Origin: Streptomyces mangrovisoli
GTDB taxonomy: Bacteria > Actinomycetota > Actinomycetes > Streptomycetales > Streptomycetaceae
NCBI RefSeq assembly: GCF_000974985.2
Contig: NZ_LAVA02000048.1
Location: 1 to 53,742, forward strand
DNA: 53,742 bases
Direction: 5' to 3'
The stretch's first letter is position 1. Each line of letters starts with the position of its first letter. Position numbers and translations under genes: made by a program. The notes under the pieces are model-generated. The model had not been told where the DNA came from, searched no databases, and worked only from the letters and a program-made list of their open reading frames with translations. Shown here in pieces: positions 1 to 8,677 of the stretch.

Positions 1-83
1 GCGAGGAACTGCGCGACCAGCCACCGGCAACCCGCACCCGAACACGACGCCCAGCCACCCCAGGGGCGCGAGGAACTGCGCGA
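1..83. repeat. REP-like dispersed repeat, cluster 1 (2 copies)
   Basis: Two copies of the dispersed element seen throughout the window, here with one base changed (GCGCGAGGAACTGCGCG at about 67-82, and a copy cut by the window edge at 1-16), each followed by ACCAGCC. They lie downstream of nnaR. The rest of 84-171 is C-rich and shows no gene. Confidence 0.8.
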
Positions 84-171
84 CCAGCCCCCACCCACCC
101 GCACCCGGGACACCGCCCGAGCCGCCCCACACCCCCCAACCCCCAACCCCCCAGCCGAACCGCCCGTAGGG

Positions 172-1347
172 CTACCCCGCGTACTTGGTGTCCGCCGCCG
201 GATCCAGCGCCAGCCGATACCCCCGCTTGACGACCGTCTGAATCAGCTTCGGCGCGCCGAGCGCGGTGCGCAGCCGGGCCATCGCCGTCTCCACCGCGTG
301 CTCGTCACGCCCCGCGCCCGGCAGCGCGCGCAGCAGCTCCGCGCGGGCCACCACCCAGCCGGGCCGGCGGGAGAGCGCGCGCAGCAGGGACATGCCGGCC
401 GGCGGCACCGGCCTGAGCTCGCCGTCCACCAGCACCGCGTGCCCGCGGATCTCCACCCGGTGCCCGGCGATCGGCAGGGTCCGGGCCCGGCCCGGCAGTT
501 CCTGGCAGAGCAGCTGCACGAGCGGCCCGAGCCGGAAGCGCTCGGGCTGCACCGTGTCCAGGCCCCGGGCCTGCAACGGCAGCGCCGTGACCGGTCCGAC
601 GCAGGCCGGCAGCACGTCGTGGTGCAGGGCCCCGATCAGCTCGGGGAGCAGGCCCCGCTCCTCCGCCCGCGACATCAGCGACGCGGCGGCGGGCGCGCTG
701 GTGAAGGTCACGGCGTCCACACCGCGCGAGACGACCGCGTCGAGCAGCCGGTCCACCGGCCCGATGTCCTCCGGCGGCATCCACCGGTACACGGGCACCC
801 CCACCACCTCCGCGCCACCCGCCCGCAGCGCCTCCACGAACCCGGGCAGCGGCTCGCCGTGCAGCTGTACGGCGACCCGGCGGCCCTCGACGCCCTCCTC
901 CAGGAGCCGGTCGAGCACCTCGGCCATGGACTCGCTGGACGGCGACCACTGCTCGGTCAGCCCGGCGGCCCGGATGGCGCCCTTGACCTTGGGGCCGCGG
1001 GCGAGCAGCTCCACCCGCCGCAGCCGGTCGAGGAGTTGCTCGCCGAGCCCCCAGCCGTCGGCGGCCTCCACCCAGCCGCGGAAGCCGATGGCCGTGGTGG
1101 CGACCACCACGTCCGGCGCCTGGTCGATCAAGTCCTTGGTCGCGGCGAGCAGTTCACTGTCGTCGGCGAGCGGCACGATGCGCAGGGCGGGGGCGTGCAG
1201 GACGGCGGCGCCGCGCCGCTTGAGCAGTGCGCCGAGCTCGTCGGCACGGCGCGCGGCGGTCACGCCGACGGTGAACCCCGCGAGCGGGCCGGGCCCGTCA
1301 GCCTCGGGCCGGTCCGGTCGGTCCGGTCGCTGCTGTGCGTCGTCCAT
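172..1347 (-). CDS. nnaR: NnaR-type nitrate/nitrite assimilation regulator (HemD-like domain plus winged helix)
   Basis: A 391-residue protein. Residues ~20-275 resemble uroporphyrinogen-III synthase (HemD), and residues ~295-385 form an OmpR/PhoB-type winged-helix DNA-binding domain ending in QTVVKRGYRL. This fusion next to narK is the arrangement of NnaR in Streptomyces and its mycobacterial counterparts, a GlnR-dependent co-activator of nitrate/nitrite assimilation genes, so I infer a regulator rather than a tetrapyrrole enzyme. The N terminus carries a short RPDRPDRPEAD repeat. It starts with ATG at 1347 and lies 126 bp downstream of narK on the same strand, separated by a hairpin, so it may be co-transcribed or have its own promoter. 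An active HemD role cannot be excluded from sequence. Confidence 0.85.
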   Translation of the reverse strand: MDDAQQRPDRPDRPEADGPGPLAGFTVGVTAARRADELGALLKRRGAAVLHAPALRIVPLADDSELLAATKDLIDQAPDVVVATTAIGFRGWVEAADGWGLGEQLLDRLRRVELLARGPKVKGAIRAAGLTEQWSPSSESMAEVLDRLLEEGVEGRRVAVQLHGEPLPGFVEALRAGGAEVVGVPVYRWMPPEDIGPVDRLLDAVVSRGVDAVTFTSAPAAASLMSRAEERGLLPELIGALHHDVLPACVGPVTALPLQARGLDTVQPERFRLGPLVQLLCQELPGRARTLPIAGHRVEIRGHAVLVDGELRPVPPAGMSLLRALSRRPGWVVARAELLRALPGAGRDEHAVETAMARLRTALGAPKLIQTVVKRGYRLALDPAADTKYAG

Positions 1348-1416
1348 GGCTTACGTCCCGAACTCGAGTGGTGGTACCCGCCGCACGGGGGCCGTACGGG
1401 GTCGTGCAATGCCGGT

Positions 1417-1446
1417 CGAGCCTGTCAACGCCGCGTGACAGGCTCG
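1417..1446 (-). terminator. Hairpin between narK and nnaR
   Basis: An 11-bp perfect stem (CGAGCCTGTCA / TGACAGGCTCG) with an 8-nt loop just after the narK stop codon. It could attenuate or end narK transcription before nnaR. No U-tract is visible. Confidence 0.5.
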
Positions 1447-1473
1447 GTTCGGCTCCGTGTCGCCGGTGTTACG

Positions 1474-2832
1474 TCACACCTCGGCGTAGCTGAGCTGGGG
1501 CTTCGCCTCGGCGGCCGTTTCGGTGCGGGTTTCCCCGGCCGGACGTCGAAGGTATACGGCCCACGTCACCGCGAAGCAGGCGCCGTAGAAGGCGAGGAAG
1601 GCGACGAAGGCGCCGGTGCCGGAGCCGTAGGAGAGGAAGGACTGCCGGAAGGCCAGGTTGATGCCGACGCCGCCGAGCGCGCCCACCGCGCCGATCAGGC
1701 CCATGGCGGCCCCGGAGATCCGGCGTCCGTGGGCGGCGGCCTCCTCGCCGTCCAGACCCCGGGCGAGCGCCTTGGCGTGGAAGATGCCGGGGATCATCTT
1801 GAAGGTGGAGCCGTTGCCGATGCCGGCGAGCGCGAACAGCACGACGAACGCGGTGACGAACAGCGGCAGCGAGGTGTTCATGCTGGCGACGACGAGGACA
1901 CCGGTCGCGGCGGCCATGGCGACGTAGTTCCACAGCGTGATCCGCGCGCCGCCGAGACGGTCGGCGAGCAGGCCGCCCACCGGCCGGATCAGGGAGCCGA
2001 GCAGCGGGCCCATGAAGGTCAGGTACGTCGCCTGCAGCGGCGTACGGCCGAACTGGGTGGTCAGCACCTGCCCGAAGGCGAAGCTGTAGCCGATGAACGA
2101 CCCGAACGTGCCGACGTAGAGGAAGGACATGATCCAGGTGTGCGGGTCCCGGGCGGCGTCCTTGGCCGCGCCGGTGTCGTTCTTGACGTTCTCGATGTTG
2201 TCCATGAACAGCGCCGCGAGCACGGCGGCGACGACGATCAGCGGGATGTAGATCCCGAGCAGCACCCGCGGTCCGCCGCTCGCGCCGATGACGGCGAGGG
2301 CGGCCAACTGGATCGCCGCGACACCGATGTTGCCGCCGCCCGCGTTCAGCCCGAGCGCCCAGCCCTTCTTGCGCAGCGGGAAGAAGGCGTTGATGTTGGT
2401 CATCGAGGAGGCGAAGTTGCCGCCGCCGATGCCGGCGAGCAGCCCGGTCCACAGGAACGTGGAGAACGAGGTCCCCGGGTGCATCACCGCGAACGCGGCG
2501 ATGGTCGGGACGAGCAGCAGACTGGCCGAGATCACCGTCCAGTTGCGGCCGCCGAAGACCGCCACGGCAAAGGTGTACGGCACCCGGACGACCGCCCCGA
2601 CGAGGGTGACCATCGACGTGAGCAGGAACTTGTCGGCCGGGGTCAGCCCGTACTCCGGTCCCATGAACAGGACCAGTACGGACCACAGGGTCCAGATCGA
2701 GAAGCCGATGTGCTCGGAGAGGACGGAGAAGGCGAGGTTGCGCCGGGCGGTCCGCTCCCCCGTCGTGTTCCAGAAGGTCTCGTCCTCGGGATCCCACTGC
2801 TGGATCCAGCGGCCTGTACCAGCGACGGTCAT
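1474..2832 (-). CDS. narK: NarK-type nitrate/nitrite transporter (MFS)
   Basis: A 452-residue polytopic major facilitator protein of the nitrate/nitrite porter family. It moves nitrate or nitrite across the cell membrane. Glycine-rich stretches typical of this family are visible (GIGGGNFASSMTNINAFFP, LNAGGGNIGVAAIQL, GIGNGSTFKMIPGIF). I chose ATG at 2832 because GGAGG lies 4 nt upstream; the open frame runs on to 2952, but that stretch lacks a ribosome site and does not look like family sequence. The next gene is nnaR, its likely partner regulator. A possible GlnR box sits about 95-110 bp upstream of the start, which fits nitrogen control. Confidence 0.9.
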   Translation of the reverse strand: MTVAGTGRWIQQWDPEDETFWNTTGERTARRNLAFSVLSEHIGFSIWTLWSVLVLFMGPEYGLTPADKFLLTSMVTLVGAVVRVPYTFAVAVFGGRNWTVISASLLLVPTIAAFAVMHPGTSFSTFLWTGLLAGIGGGNFASSMTNINAFFPLRKKGWALGLNAGGGNIGVAAIQLAALAVIGASGGPRVLLGIYIPLIVVAAVLAALFMDNIENVKNDTGAAKDAARDPHTWIMSFLYVGTFGSFIGYSFAFGQVLTTQFGRTPLQATYLTFMGPLLGSLIRPVGGLLADRLGGARITLWNYVAMAAATGVLVVASMNTSLPLFVTAFVVLFALAGIGNGSTFKMIPGIFHAKALARGLDGEEAAAHGRRISGAAMGLIGAVGALGGVGINLAFRQSFLSYGSGTGAFVAFLAFYGACFAVTWAVYLRRPAGETRTETAAEAKPQLSYAEV

Positions 2833-2925
2833 GACGCCTCCACGGTGCTCCGGGGCTCGGATGGGGTGCTGAGCGGTGACGAGACCCGAAGGTAGAAAGG
2901 GCGCGTTTCCCTCATGTGGCTGTGA

Positions 2926-2941
2926 GTGACCGGAAGGGAAC
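2926..2941. promoter_or_regulatory. Candidate GlnR box upstream of narK
   Basis: GTGAC-N6-GGAAC, followed after six bases by CTCAC, approximates the published GlnR pattern gTnAc-n6-GaAAc-n6-GtnAC. It lies about 95-110 bp upstream of the narK start. Motif resemblance only. Confidence 0.4.
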
Positions 2942-3034
2942 GTTGCTCTCACTCGGCCGGGGGTCCTCCGGTGAGAACGAGCGGCCTCCCCCCGCCGGTC
3001 ACGCGCGCCCGCGCCCGCGCGCGGGACGCGCGAG

Positions 3035-3068
3035 GGCGCCGCCGCCCCGGATCGGGGGCGGCGGCGCC
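3035..3068 (-). terminator. Terminator of the mat/acyltransferase operon
   Basis: A 14-bp perfect GC stem (GGCGCCGCCGCCCC and its complement) with a 6-nt loop, about 30 bp after the acyltransferase stop codon. Confidence 0.65.
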
Positions 3069-3096
3069 GTGGTCGCTCGGGGTGACGGGTGGTGCG

Positions 3097-4371
3097 CTAC
3101 GGCCCCGCCACCGCATGGCGCTTGGCGCGCCCGCGCGGTGCGCCGTCCGGCCAGAGCCGGGGGCTGCGCTTCGCCGCGAGGTCCTCGATCCAGCCGAAGG
3201 CGAGGATGGCCAGCGCGATCAGCGGCCAGACCAGCAGGAACATCAGCCAGGTGTACGCCGAGGTGATCGCCGAGGCGTCGGTGTCGCTCTGCAGGAACGG
3301 CAGGCTGTACAGCTGGTCGATGATCGGGACCGTCAGCATGATCAGCAGGTTGTGCCAGAGGTAGATGGTCATGGCCCGGCTGTTGGAGAGGGTCACCAGC
3401 CGGTCGTAGCGCGCCAGCCGGCCCGGCAGTTCCTGCCACGACGGGGAGTACTGGAGCAGGATCACGACGAACCCGAACGACCAGGTGGCCTGGGCCAGCG
3501 GGATGTCGTTGAGGTCCCAGCCGTCCGGGCCGTGATGGCCCGAGGCCCACCACAGGCCGAAGGCCATCAGCAACGTCGAGCAGGAGACGGCGAGATAGCG
3601 CGGGACCTTCTGGAGCACGCCCTCGTGGTGGGCGATGCCGAGGGTCCAGCAGCCGCCGAAGACCACGAAGTCGGTGACGGCGTTGCCGGTCTCGCCGGGG
3701 ATGGTGACGATCCCCGTGCCGACGACGGCCGTCAGGGCGAGCGGGGCGAGCAGGGTCGCCCAGGGCACCCGCCGGAACGCCCACAGGATCAGCGGGGTCG
3801 CGATCACGAACCACATGTAGGCGCGCAGGTACCACAGCGGGCCCGCCGCCTGCTCGGCCCAACTGGCGTCCAGAAGTCCGGAGTCGGAGCCGAGGTGCTC
3901 GGGGTAGGGCGGAGCGCCGACGGGCAGGAAGTAGTCCAGCACCTGTACGACGTGCCAGCCGCCGCCCAGGTCGGGGTCCTTCGACGGCTTCCATCCGGCC
4001 GCGAACATCATGGTCAGCGCCACCGCGCTGAAGGCCCACAGCGGCGGCAGCAGCCTGCGCAGCCGGCCGCGGATCACGCTGAGCGCGGGCCGCTTGAGCG
4101 AGCGCGCCATCAGGGAGCCGGCGAGCGCGAACATCACGCCCATGGACGGGAACACGATGGACAGCCAGGCCCAGCCGAGCAGGTGGTAGACGACCACCCG
4201 GATCAGGGCGAGGGTGCGCAGCAGGTCCAGGTAGCGGTCGCGGCCCGGCACCGACCGCCGGGCGGGCGGCTGCTCCTCGGGGGCGGGCGGCATCTCCGCC
4301 ACGGGCTGGCGCGGGATGCCGAAGGCCGGGGTGGCGTCGGCGCTCGCGCCGGTCGGGTATCCGTGGGTCAT
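3097..4371 (-). CDS. Membrane acyltransferase (acyltransferase 3 family) coupled to matB
   Basis: A 424-residue polytopic membrane protein of the acyltransferase 3 family, whose members add acetyl, succinyl or similar groups to sugars and polysaccharides. After a cytoplasmic N terminus of ~45 residues comes RDRYLDLLRTLALIRVVVYHLLGWAW, the family's opening helix with a membrane-embedded histidine, followed by about ten hydrophobic segments. Its ATG overlaps the matB stop codon (ATGA at 4371-4368), so it is translationally coupled to matB. From this context I infer that it decorates the MatAB polymer; the sequence does not show the acyl donor or the target sugar. Confidence 0.85.
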   Translation of the reverse strand: MTHGYPTGASADATPAFGIPRQPVAEMPPAPEEQPPARRSVPGRDRYLDLLRTLALIRVVVYHLLGWAWLSIVFPSMGVMFALAGSLMARSLKRPALSVIRGRLRRLLPPLWAFSAVALTMMFAAGWKPSKDPDLGGGWHVVQVLDYFLPVGAPPYPEHLGSDSGLLDASWAEQAAGPLWYLRAYMWFVIATPLILWAFRRVPWATLLAPLALTAVVGTGIVTIPGETGNAVTDFVVFGGCWTLGIAHHEGVLQKVPRYLAVSCSTLLMAFGLWWASGHHGPDGWDLNDIPLAQATWSFGFVVILLQYSPSWQELPGRLARYDRLVTLSNSRAMTIYLWHNLLIMLTVPIIDQLYSLPFLQSDTDASAITSAYTWLMFLLVWPLIALAILAFGWIEDLAAKRSPRLWPDGAPRGRAKRHAVAGP

Positions 4372-6572
4372 GCCACGGGCCTCCGTTCACCGCTGCTGCG
4401 GGACTCGCGGTCGGACACGGGGCCGCCGCCGGGCGCCCCCAGGACGCCGGTGCGCCGCAGTTTCTGCCAGCGCAGCCGGCCGCCGGTGAGCGCCGTGATC
4501 CAGGACTGGAGCAGGACGACGTACATCAACTGCCGGTAGAGGAGTTGCTGGAGGGGCAGCGAGAGCAGATGGGTCATGCGCTCGCGGTCCAGGCGGAAGG
4601 CGTAGGCCGCGCAGACCAGTTGGACGGCGAGGACGCCCAGCCAGGCGATGATCGTCTTCTGGGTGGGGCCGAAGATCACGCCGTAGAGCAGGAAGATGTC
4701 GATGAGCGGCGCGAGCAGCGGGGCGACCACCATGAACAGCGAGACCAGCGGCAGGCCGACGCGGCCGAAGCGGCCCGAGGGGCCCCGGTCGAGGAGCGCT
4801 CCGCGGTGCTTCCAGATCGCCTGCATGGTGCCGTAGGACCAGCGGTAGCGCTGGGACCACAGCTGCTGGACCGACTCGGGCGCCTCGGTCCAGGCGCGGG
4901 CGTTCTCCGCGTACACCACGCGCCAGCCGTCGCGGTGGATGGCCATCGTGATGTCGGTGTCCTCGGCGAGGGTGTCCTCGCTCATGCCGCCGACGCGTTC
5001 GAGGGCGGTGCGGCGGAAGGCGCCGACCGCGCCCGGGATGGTCGGCATGCAGCGCAGGACGTCGTACATGCGGCGGTCGAGGTTGAAGCCCATCACGTAC
5101 TCGATGTGCTGCCAGGCGCCGATCATCGAATCGCGGTTGCCGACCTTGGCGTTGCCCGCCACGGCGCCGACGCGCGGGTCGCCGAAGGGCTGCACCAGCT
5201 CGCGGACGGTGGACGGCTCGAAGACCGTGTCGCCGTCCATCATCACGATCAGGTCGTGACTGGCGTTCGCCACACCGCGGTTGAGGGCGGCCGGCTTGCC
5301 CGCGTTGACCTGCCGGACCACCCGCACCCCGGGCAGGTCGAGGTCCTCCACGATCCGCGCGGTGCCGTCCGAGGAGCCGTCGTCCACGACGATCACCTCG
5401 ATCGGATGGTCGCTCGCGGTCAGTGAACGGACCGTGGCCTCGATGCACTTGGCCTCGTTGTACGCCGGCACCAGCACGGTCACCGGTTCGGTGACGGGCT
5501 TGCCCCAGCGGAAGCCGCGGCGGCGCACCCGGCGCGCGTGCAGCACGGAGAGCAGCAGCATCAGGCCGAAGCGGGCGATGACCAGGGCCCCGACGACGGC
5601 GAGGCAGACGGTCAGGGCGTCGGTGACGTCGTCGGACGCCGTCACCAGGAAGATCCAGGCGCGGCCCTTCCACAGGTCGATCCCGGTGACCGGGGTGAGC
5701 GCGCTCTTCGCGCCGAGGGCCTCGGTGATGTTGTCGAACCGGTAGCCCTTGGCCTGGAGTTCGGGCAGCAGCTTGTCGAGGGCCTCGACGGTCTGGTGCC
5801 GGTCGCCGCCGGAGTCGTGCATCAGGACGACCGCGCCCTTGCCGTTCTTGGGCTGGGCGTTCTGGACGATCTTGTCGACGCCCGGCTTCTGCCAGTCCTC
5901 GGTGTCCATGTCGTTGACGACGGTGATGTAGCCGCGGGTGCCGATGTACTCGGTGACCGGCCAGGACTTGTCGTCCATGGCGTCGGCGAAGGAGGAGTAC
6001 GGCGGCCGGAACAGCGAGGTGCGCACGCCCGCGGCGCCGCTGATGGCGAGCTGGGTGGTGGACAGCTCCCAGTCGATGCGGCTCTTGGACTGGTAGGAGA
6101 GGTCGGGGTGGTCGAAGGTGTGCACGCCGACCTCGTTGCCCTCGTCGACGATCCGCTTGACCAGCTCGGGGTAGCGCGAGGTCATGGTGCCGGTGACGAA
6201 GAAGACCGCGTGCGCGTGGTGCTTCTTGAGGACGTCGAGGACCTTCGGGGTCCAGGTCGGGTCGGGGCCGTCGTCGAAGGTGAGGACGATCCGGTGGTCG
6301 GGCACCCTGAGGCTGGTGGTGCGGCCGCTGCGAGTGTCGATCACCGGGCCGCCGTCGAGGATCTTCTCCGGCACCTTGTCGGTGGCGGCCTCGGGCTGGA
6401 TGCGGTGGTCGGCGAGGATCTCGCTGTGCACGTAGCCGCGGAGCATGAGCATCGCGACGATCGAGAGCAGCAGGGTGAGCGGCAGCAGCAGGCGCAGACG
6501 CAGCCGGGGACGGGAGCGGCCGGTGCCGGCCGCCCGGTGCTGGTGCTGCTGGCGGCGGGAACGGGAGGGCAT
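4368..6572 (-). CDS. matB: MatB-like bifunctional polysaccharide deacetylase / family 2 glycosyltransferase
   Basis: A 734-residue membrane protein. One N-terminal helix (~26-46) precedes an extracellular NodB-type deacetylase domain with LTFDDGP (D100/D101) and HTFDHP (metal ligands H151, H155). A second helix leads to a processive GT2 domain (VTVLVPAYNE, VVDDGSSDGT, DGDTV, LAEDTD, QRYRW) and C-terminal helices. This architecture and the upstream matA match MatB of Streptomyces, which makes poly-beta-1,6-N-acetylglucosamine needed for pellet formation and adhesion. The start ATG at 6572 overlaps the matA stop codon (TGATG). The open frame continues to 7553, but there it only shadows matA in another frame. 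Confidence 0.88.
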   Translation of the reverse strand: MPSRSRRQQHQHRAAGTGRSRPRLRLRLLLPLTLLLSIVAMLMLRGYVHSEILADHRIQPEAATDKVPEKILDGGPVIDTRSGRTTSLRVPDHRIVLTFDDGPDPTWTPKVLDVLKKHHAHAVFFVTGTMTSRYPELVKRIVDEGNEVGVHTFDHPDLSYQSKSRIDWELSTTQLAISGAAGVRTSLFRPPYSSFADAMDDKSWPVTEYIGTRGYITVVNDMDTEDWQKPGVDKIVQNAQPKNGKGAVVLMHDSGGDRHQTVEALDKLLPELQAKGYRFDNITEALGAKSALTPVTGIDLWKGRAWIFLVTASDDVTDALTVCLAVVGALVIARFGLMLLLSVLHARRVRRRGFRWGKPVTEPVTVLVPAYNEAKCIEATVRSLTASDHPIEVIVVDDGSSDGTARIVEDLDLPGVRVVRQVNAGKPAALNRGVANASHDLIVMMDGDTVFEPSTVRELVQPFGDPRVGAVAGNAKVGNRDSMIGAWQHIEYVMGFNLDRRMYDVLRCMPTIPGAVGAFRRTALERVGGMSEDTLAEDTDITMAIHRDGWRVVYAENARAWTEAPESVQQLWSQRYRWSYGTMQAIWKHRGALLDRGPSGRFGRVGLPLVSLFMVVAPLLAPLIDIFLLYGVIFGPTQKTIIAWLGVLAVQLVCAAYAFRLDRERMTHLLSLPLQQLLYRQLMYVVLLQSWITALTGGRLRWQKLRRTGVLGAPGGGPVSDRESRSSGERRPVA

Positions 6573-7459
6573 CAGGCGAGGCTCCCCGTCGGGGTGGCTG
6601 CGGCGGAGGTCGTGGCGAGGGGCGCGGGGTCGCTGCCGCCGTTCGCCACGGTGCCCGAGCCGTTGCCCGAGCCGCCCGTGCTCTCGGTCGGGGTGGGCGT
6701 GGAAGTGGCGGGCGTGCTGGACTGGTTGGCCGCGGGCGTGGTCGCCGTCGTGGCCGGTGTGGTCGGCTGGGTGACGCCCGAACCGCTGCCCGGTGCCTTC
6801 GTCGTCTTCGACGCGCTCGGCTTGGGACTCGTCGACGCCTTCGGGGAGGCGGACTTGGAGGCCTTGGGCGAGGCGGACGCCTTGGCGCCGGGCGGCGCGG
6901 AGCTGGTGGCGTCGACGGTGGGCGCGGCGCCCGGGACGACCGGGGCGGCCTCGTCGCCGGACCGCTTCGCCGAACCGGAGGGTGACGGGGAGGGGTCGAC
7001 CTTGCCCGCGGGTTTGCCGCCGCCCTGCCCGGGGACGGGCAGCCAGGGTGCGCTGGAGTTGCCGGACATCAGGGTGACGACGATGACCGCCGCGTAGACC
7101 GCGCAGGCCACGCCGACGAACAGGCCGATCCTGCGGAATCTGCGGCTGCGGCGGCCGGACGCGTCCACGAAGACGGGGCTGTCCGAGGCGCTCGGGGCCG
7201 GCGCGCCGCCGGACGGGTCCGGGGCGCTGTCGAGCTGGACGGTGACCTCGTTCGGGTCGGGTGCCGGTTCGTTCCACGGGTCCCGAGGCTGCCGCACGTC
7301 CATCAGATCGGCGCGCGGCTCCGTGCGCCGGCCGCCGCGGGCCCTCGTGCTTCCGGTCTTGTGGAGCGCCGTCCGGTCGGTCTTCGCCCTCGACGACTCT
7401 CGTGTCGCCGATGTGCTGAAGGGCCGATCCGGTTGGGCGTCTTCTCGCCAGTCTTTCAC
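6572..7459 (-). CDS. matA: MatA-like single-span membrane protein with Ser/Thr/Pro-rich exterior
   Basis: About 295 residues: a charged cytoplasmic N terminus, one transmembrane helix (IGLFVGVACAVYAAVIVVTL) and a long low-complexity outside region rich in Ser, Ala, Pro, Lys and Thr (for example KASASPKASKSASPKAS). No enzyme motif is visible. Position directly upstream of matB, with a TGATG overlap, identifies it as matA, whose product works with MatB in polymer production and mycelial aggregation. The start is uncertain. I prefer GTG at 7459, with GGGGGGAA 8 nt upstream; ATG at 7477 or 7303 is possible. Confidence 0.75.
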   Translation of the reverse strand: MKDWREDAQPDRPFSTSATRESSRAKTDRTALHKTGSTRARGGRRTEPRADLMDVRQPRDPWNEPAPDPNEVTVQLDSAPDPSGGAPAPSASDSPVFVDASGRRSRRFRRIGLFVGVACAVYAAVIVVTLMSGNSSAPWLPVPGQGGGKPAGKVDPSPSPSGSAKRSGDEAAPVVPGAAPTVDATSSAPPGAKASASPKASKSASPKASTSPKPSASKTTKAPGSGSGVTQPTTPATTATTPAANQSSTPATSTPTPTESTGGSGNGSGTVANGGSDPAPLATTSAAATPTGSLA

Positions 7460-7617
7460 GTGCGCAATTCCCCCCATGGGATGATCCGGGTGCGCATATG
7501 GGTCGGAGCACACACCACGGAACCAGGCCCCCACCTGGTCCCAAGCGCCCCATTTATCACGGTGTGCTCAGGTCTCATGACTGTAGCCCACTTGGGGTGA
7601 TCCGTGTGCGTCACATG

Positions 7618-8583
7618 TCAATATTGCGATTTCGCCATGTTCACGTCTATGGCCGGAATCCATCCATCCGCGGGCCGCTCCAGCCAGCCTTCACGAGCCG
7701 TCAATTCGGCGGCGGCGCGGCGCAGAGCGTCGAACGCCGGATGCACCAGCCCCTTTCGCCACACGAGCGACACGGGCGACAGCGGCACCGGGTCGATCAA
7801 GGGGCGCACCACCATGCCGCGCAGGGGCGGAAAGTCGACCACGGCGAGAACGGGATTCCGGGTCCGGGCCATCATGCGTTCGAATTCCTCGTCGCCGACG
7901 GCGAGCGGCAGCGCCGGGGCGACCCGGATGCCGCGCCCCTCGAAGAGCCGGTGCGCGAGATCGGTCCACTCCGGGGTGCGCTGATTGCCGGCGCCCGCGT
8001 AGACGGACTCGCCCGCCAGCGCGTCGACCGGTACGGCGGCCAGGGCGGCCAGCCGGTGCTCCTCGGGCAGCACGACGGCCATCCGCTCGTAGCGCACGGG
8101 CTGGTGGGCGAGGCCGGTGCGCAGCGCCGCGTCGAGGCCCGCGAACCGCCCGAACGAGGCGTCGAGGCGGCCCGCGAGCAACTCGGCCGCCGCGTGCGTC
8201 AGTCCGCTCTCGAAGCGGGCCATCAGCTCTTGTTCGGGGGCGAGTTCACGGGCGCGGTGCAGCACCTGCCGACCGGTGCTCAGACCAGGGGAGTTGAGGT
8301 CGACCAGCAGCGGGCGGCTCTCCCCGAGCGCGGCGAGCAGGGCGTCCTGCGCCTCCAACACCCGGCGCGCGTAGGGCAGCAGGCGCTCGCCGTCGCCGGT
8401 CAGGGTCACCTGACGGGTCGTACGGACGAACAGCTCGCGGCCGAACTCGCGCTCCAGGCGCCGCACATCGCGGCTGAGCGCCTGCTGGGCGACGTAGAGA
8501 CGGGCGGCCGCGCGGGTGAAGTGCAGCTCCTCCGCGACGGTGACGAAGGCGCGCAGGAGGCGGGGGTCCAGGTGGGCGGGCAT
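7618..8583 (-). CDS. LysR-family transcriptional regulator
   Basis: A 321-residue LysR-type regulator. Residues 5-62 form the winged helix-turn-helix (RLLRAFVTVAEELHFTRAA, then LSRDVRRLEREFGRELFVRT), followed by the effector-binding domain. It is transcribed divergently from the MFS transporter at 8678, and the gap contains a perfect T-N11-A inverted repeat. It therefore most likely controls the transporter and itself in response to a small molecule I cannot name. Its ATG at 8583 is the only sensible start, since the HTH follows immediately. Confidence 0.9.
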   Translation of the reverse strand: MPAHLDPRLLRAFVTVAEELHFTRAAARLYVAQQALSRDVRRLEREFGRELFVRTTRQVTLTGDGERLLPYARRVLEAQDALLAALGESRPLLVDLNSPGLSTGRQVLHRARELAPEQELMARFESGLTHAAAELLAGRLDASFGRFAGLDAALRTGLAHQPVRYERMAVVLPEEHRLAALAAVPVDALAGESVYAGAGNQRTPEWTDLAHRLFEGRGIRVAPALPLAVGDEEFERMMARTRNPVLAVVDFPPLRGMVVRPLIDPVPLSPVSLVWRKGLVHPAFDALRRAAAELTAREGWLERPADGWIPAIDVNMAKSQY

Positions 8584-8601
8584 CCGGTGAACCTAGCAAG
8601 G

Positions 8602-8624
8602 ATTCACAACCGAAGTGCGTGAAT
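8602..8624. promoter_or_regulatory. LysR-type operator (ATTCAC-N11-GTGAAT)
   Basis: A perfect 6-bp inverted repeat, ATTCAC/GTGAAT, spaced by 11 bp, in the 94-bp gap between the divergent LysR and MFS genes. It fits the T-N11-A pattern of LysR sites and begins 19 bp before the LysR start. Confidence 0.7.
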
Positions 8625-8677
8625 AGGCGCGGAGAAGGTGTTGGACCCCTTGATCCCTTTCGCAGGACCGTAAGGGC

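Noticed and set aside
298..2895. An 865-codon plus-strand open frame
   Set aside because: It lies opposite nnaR and narK, whose minus-strand frames have clear families.
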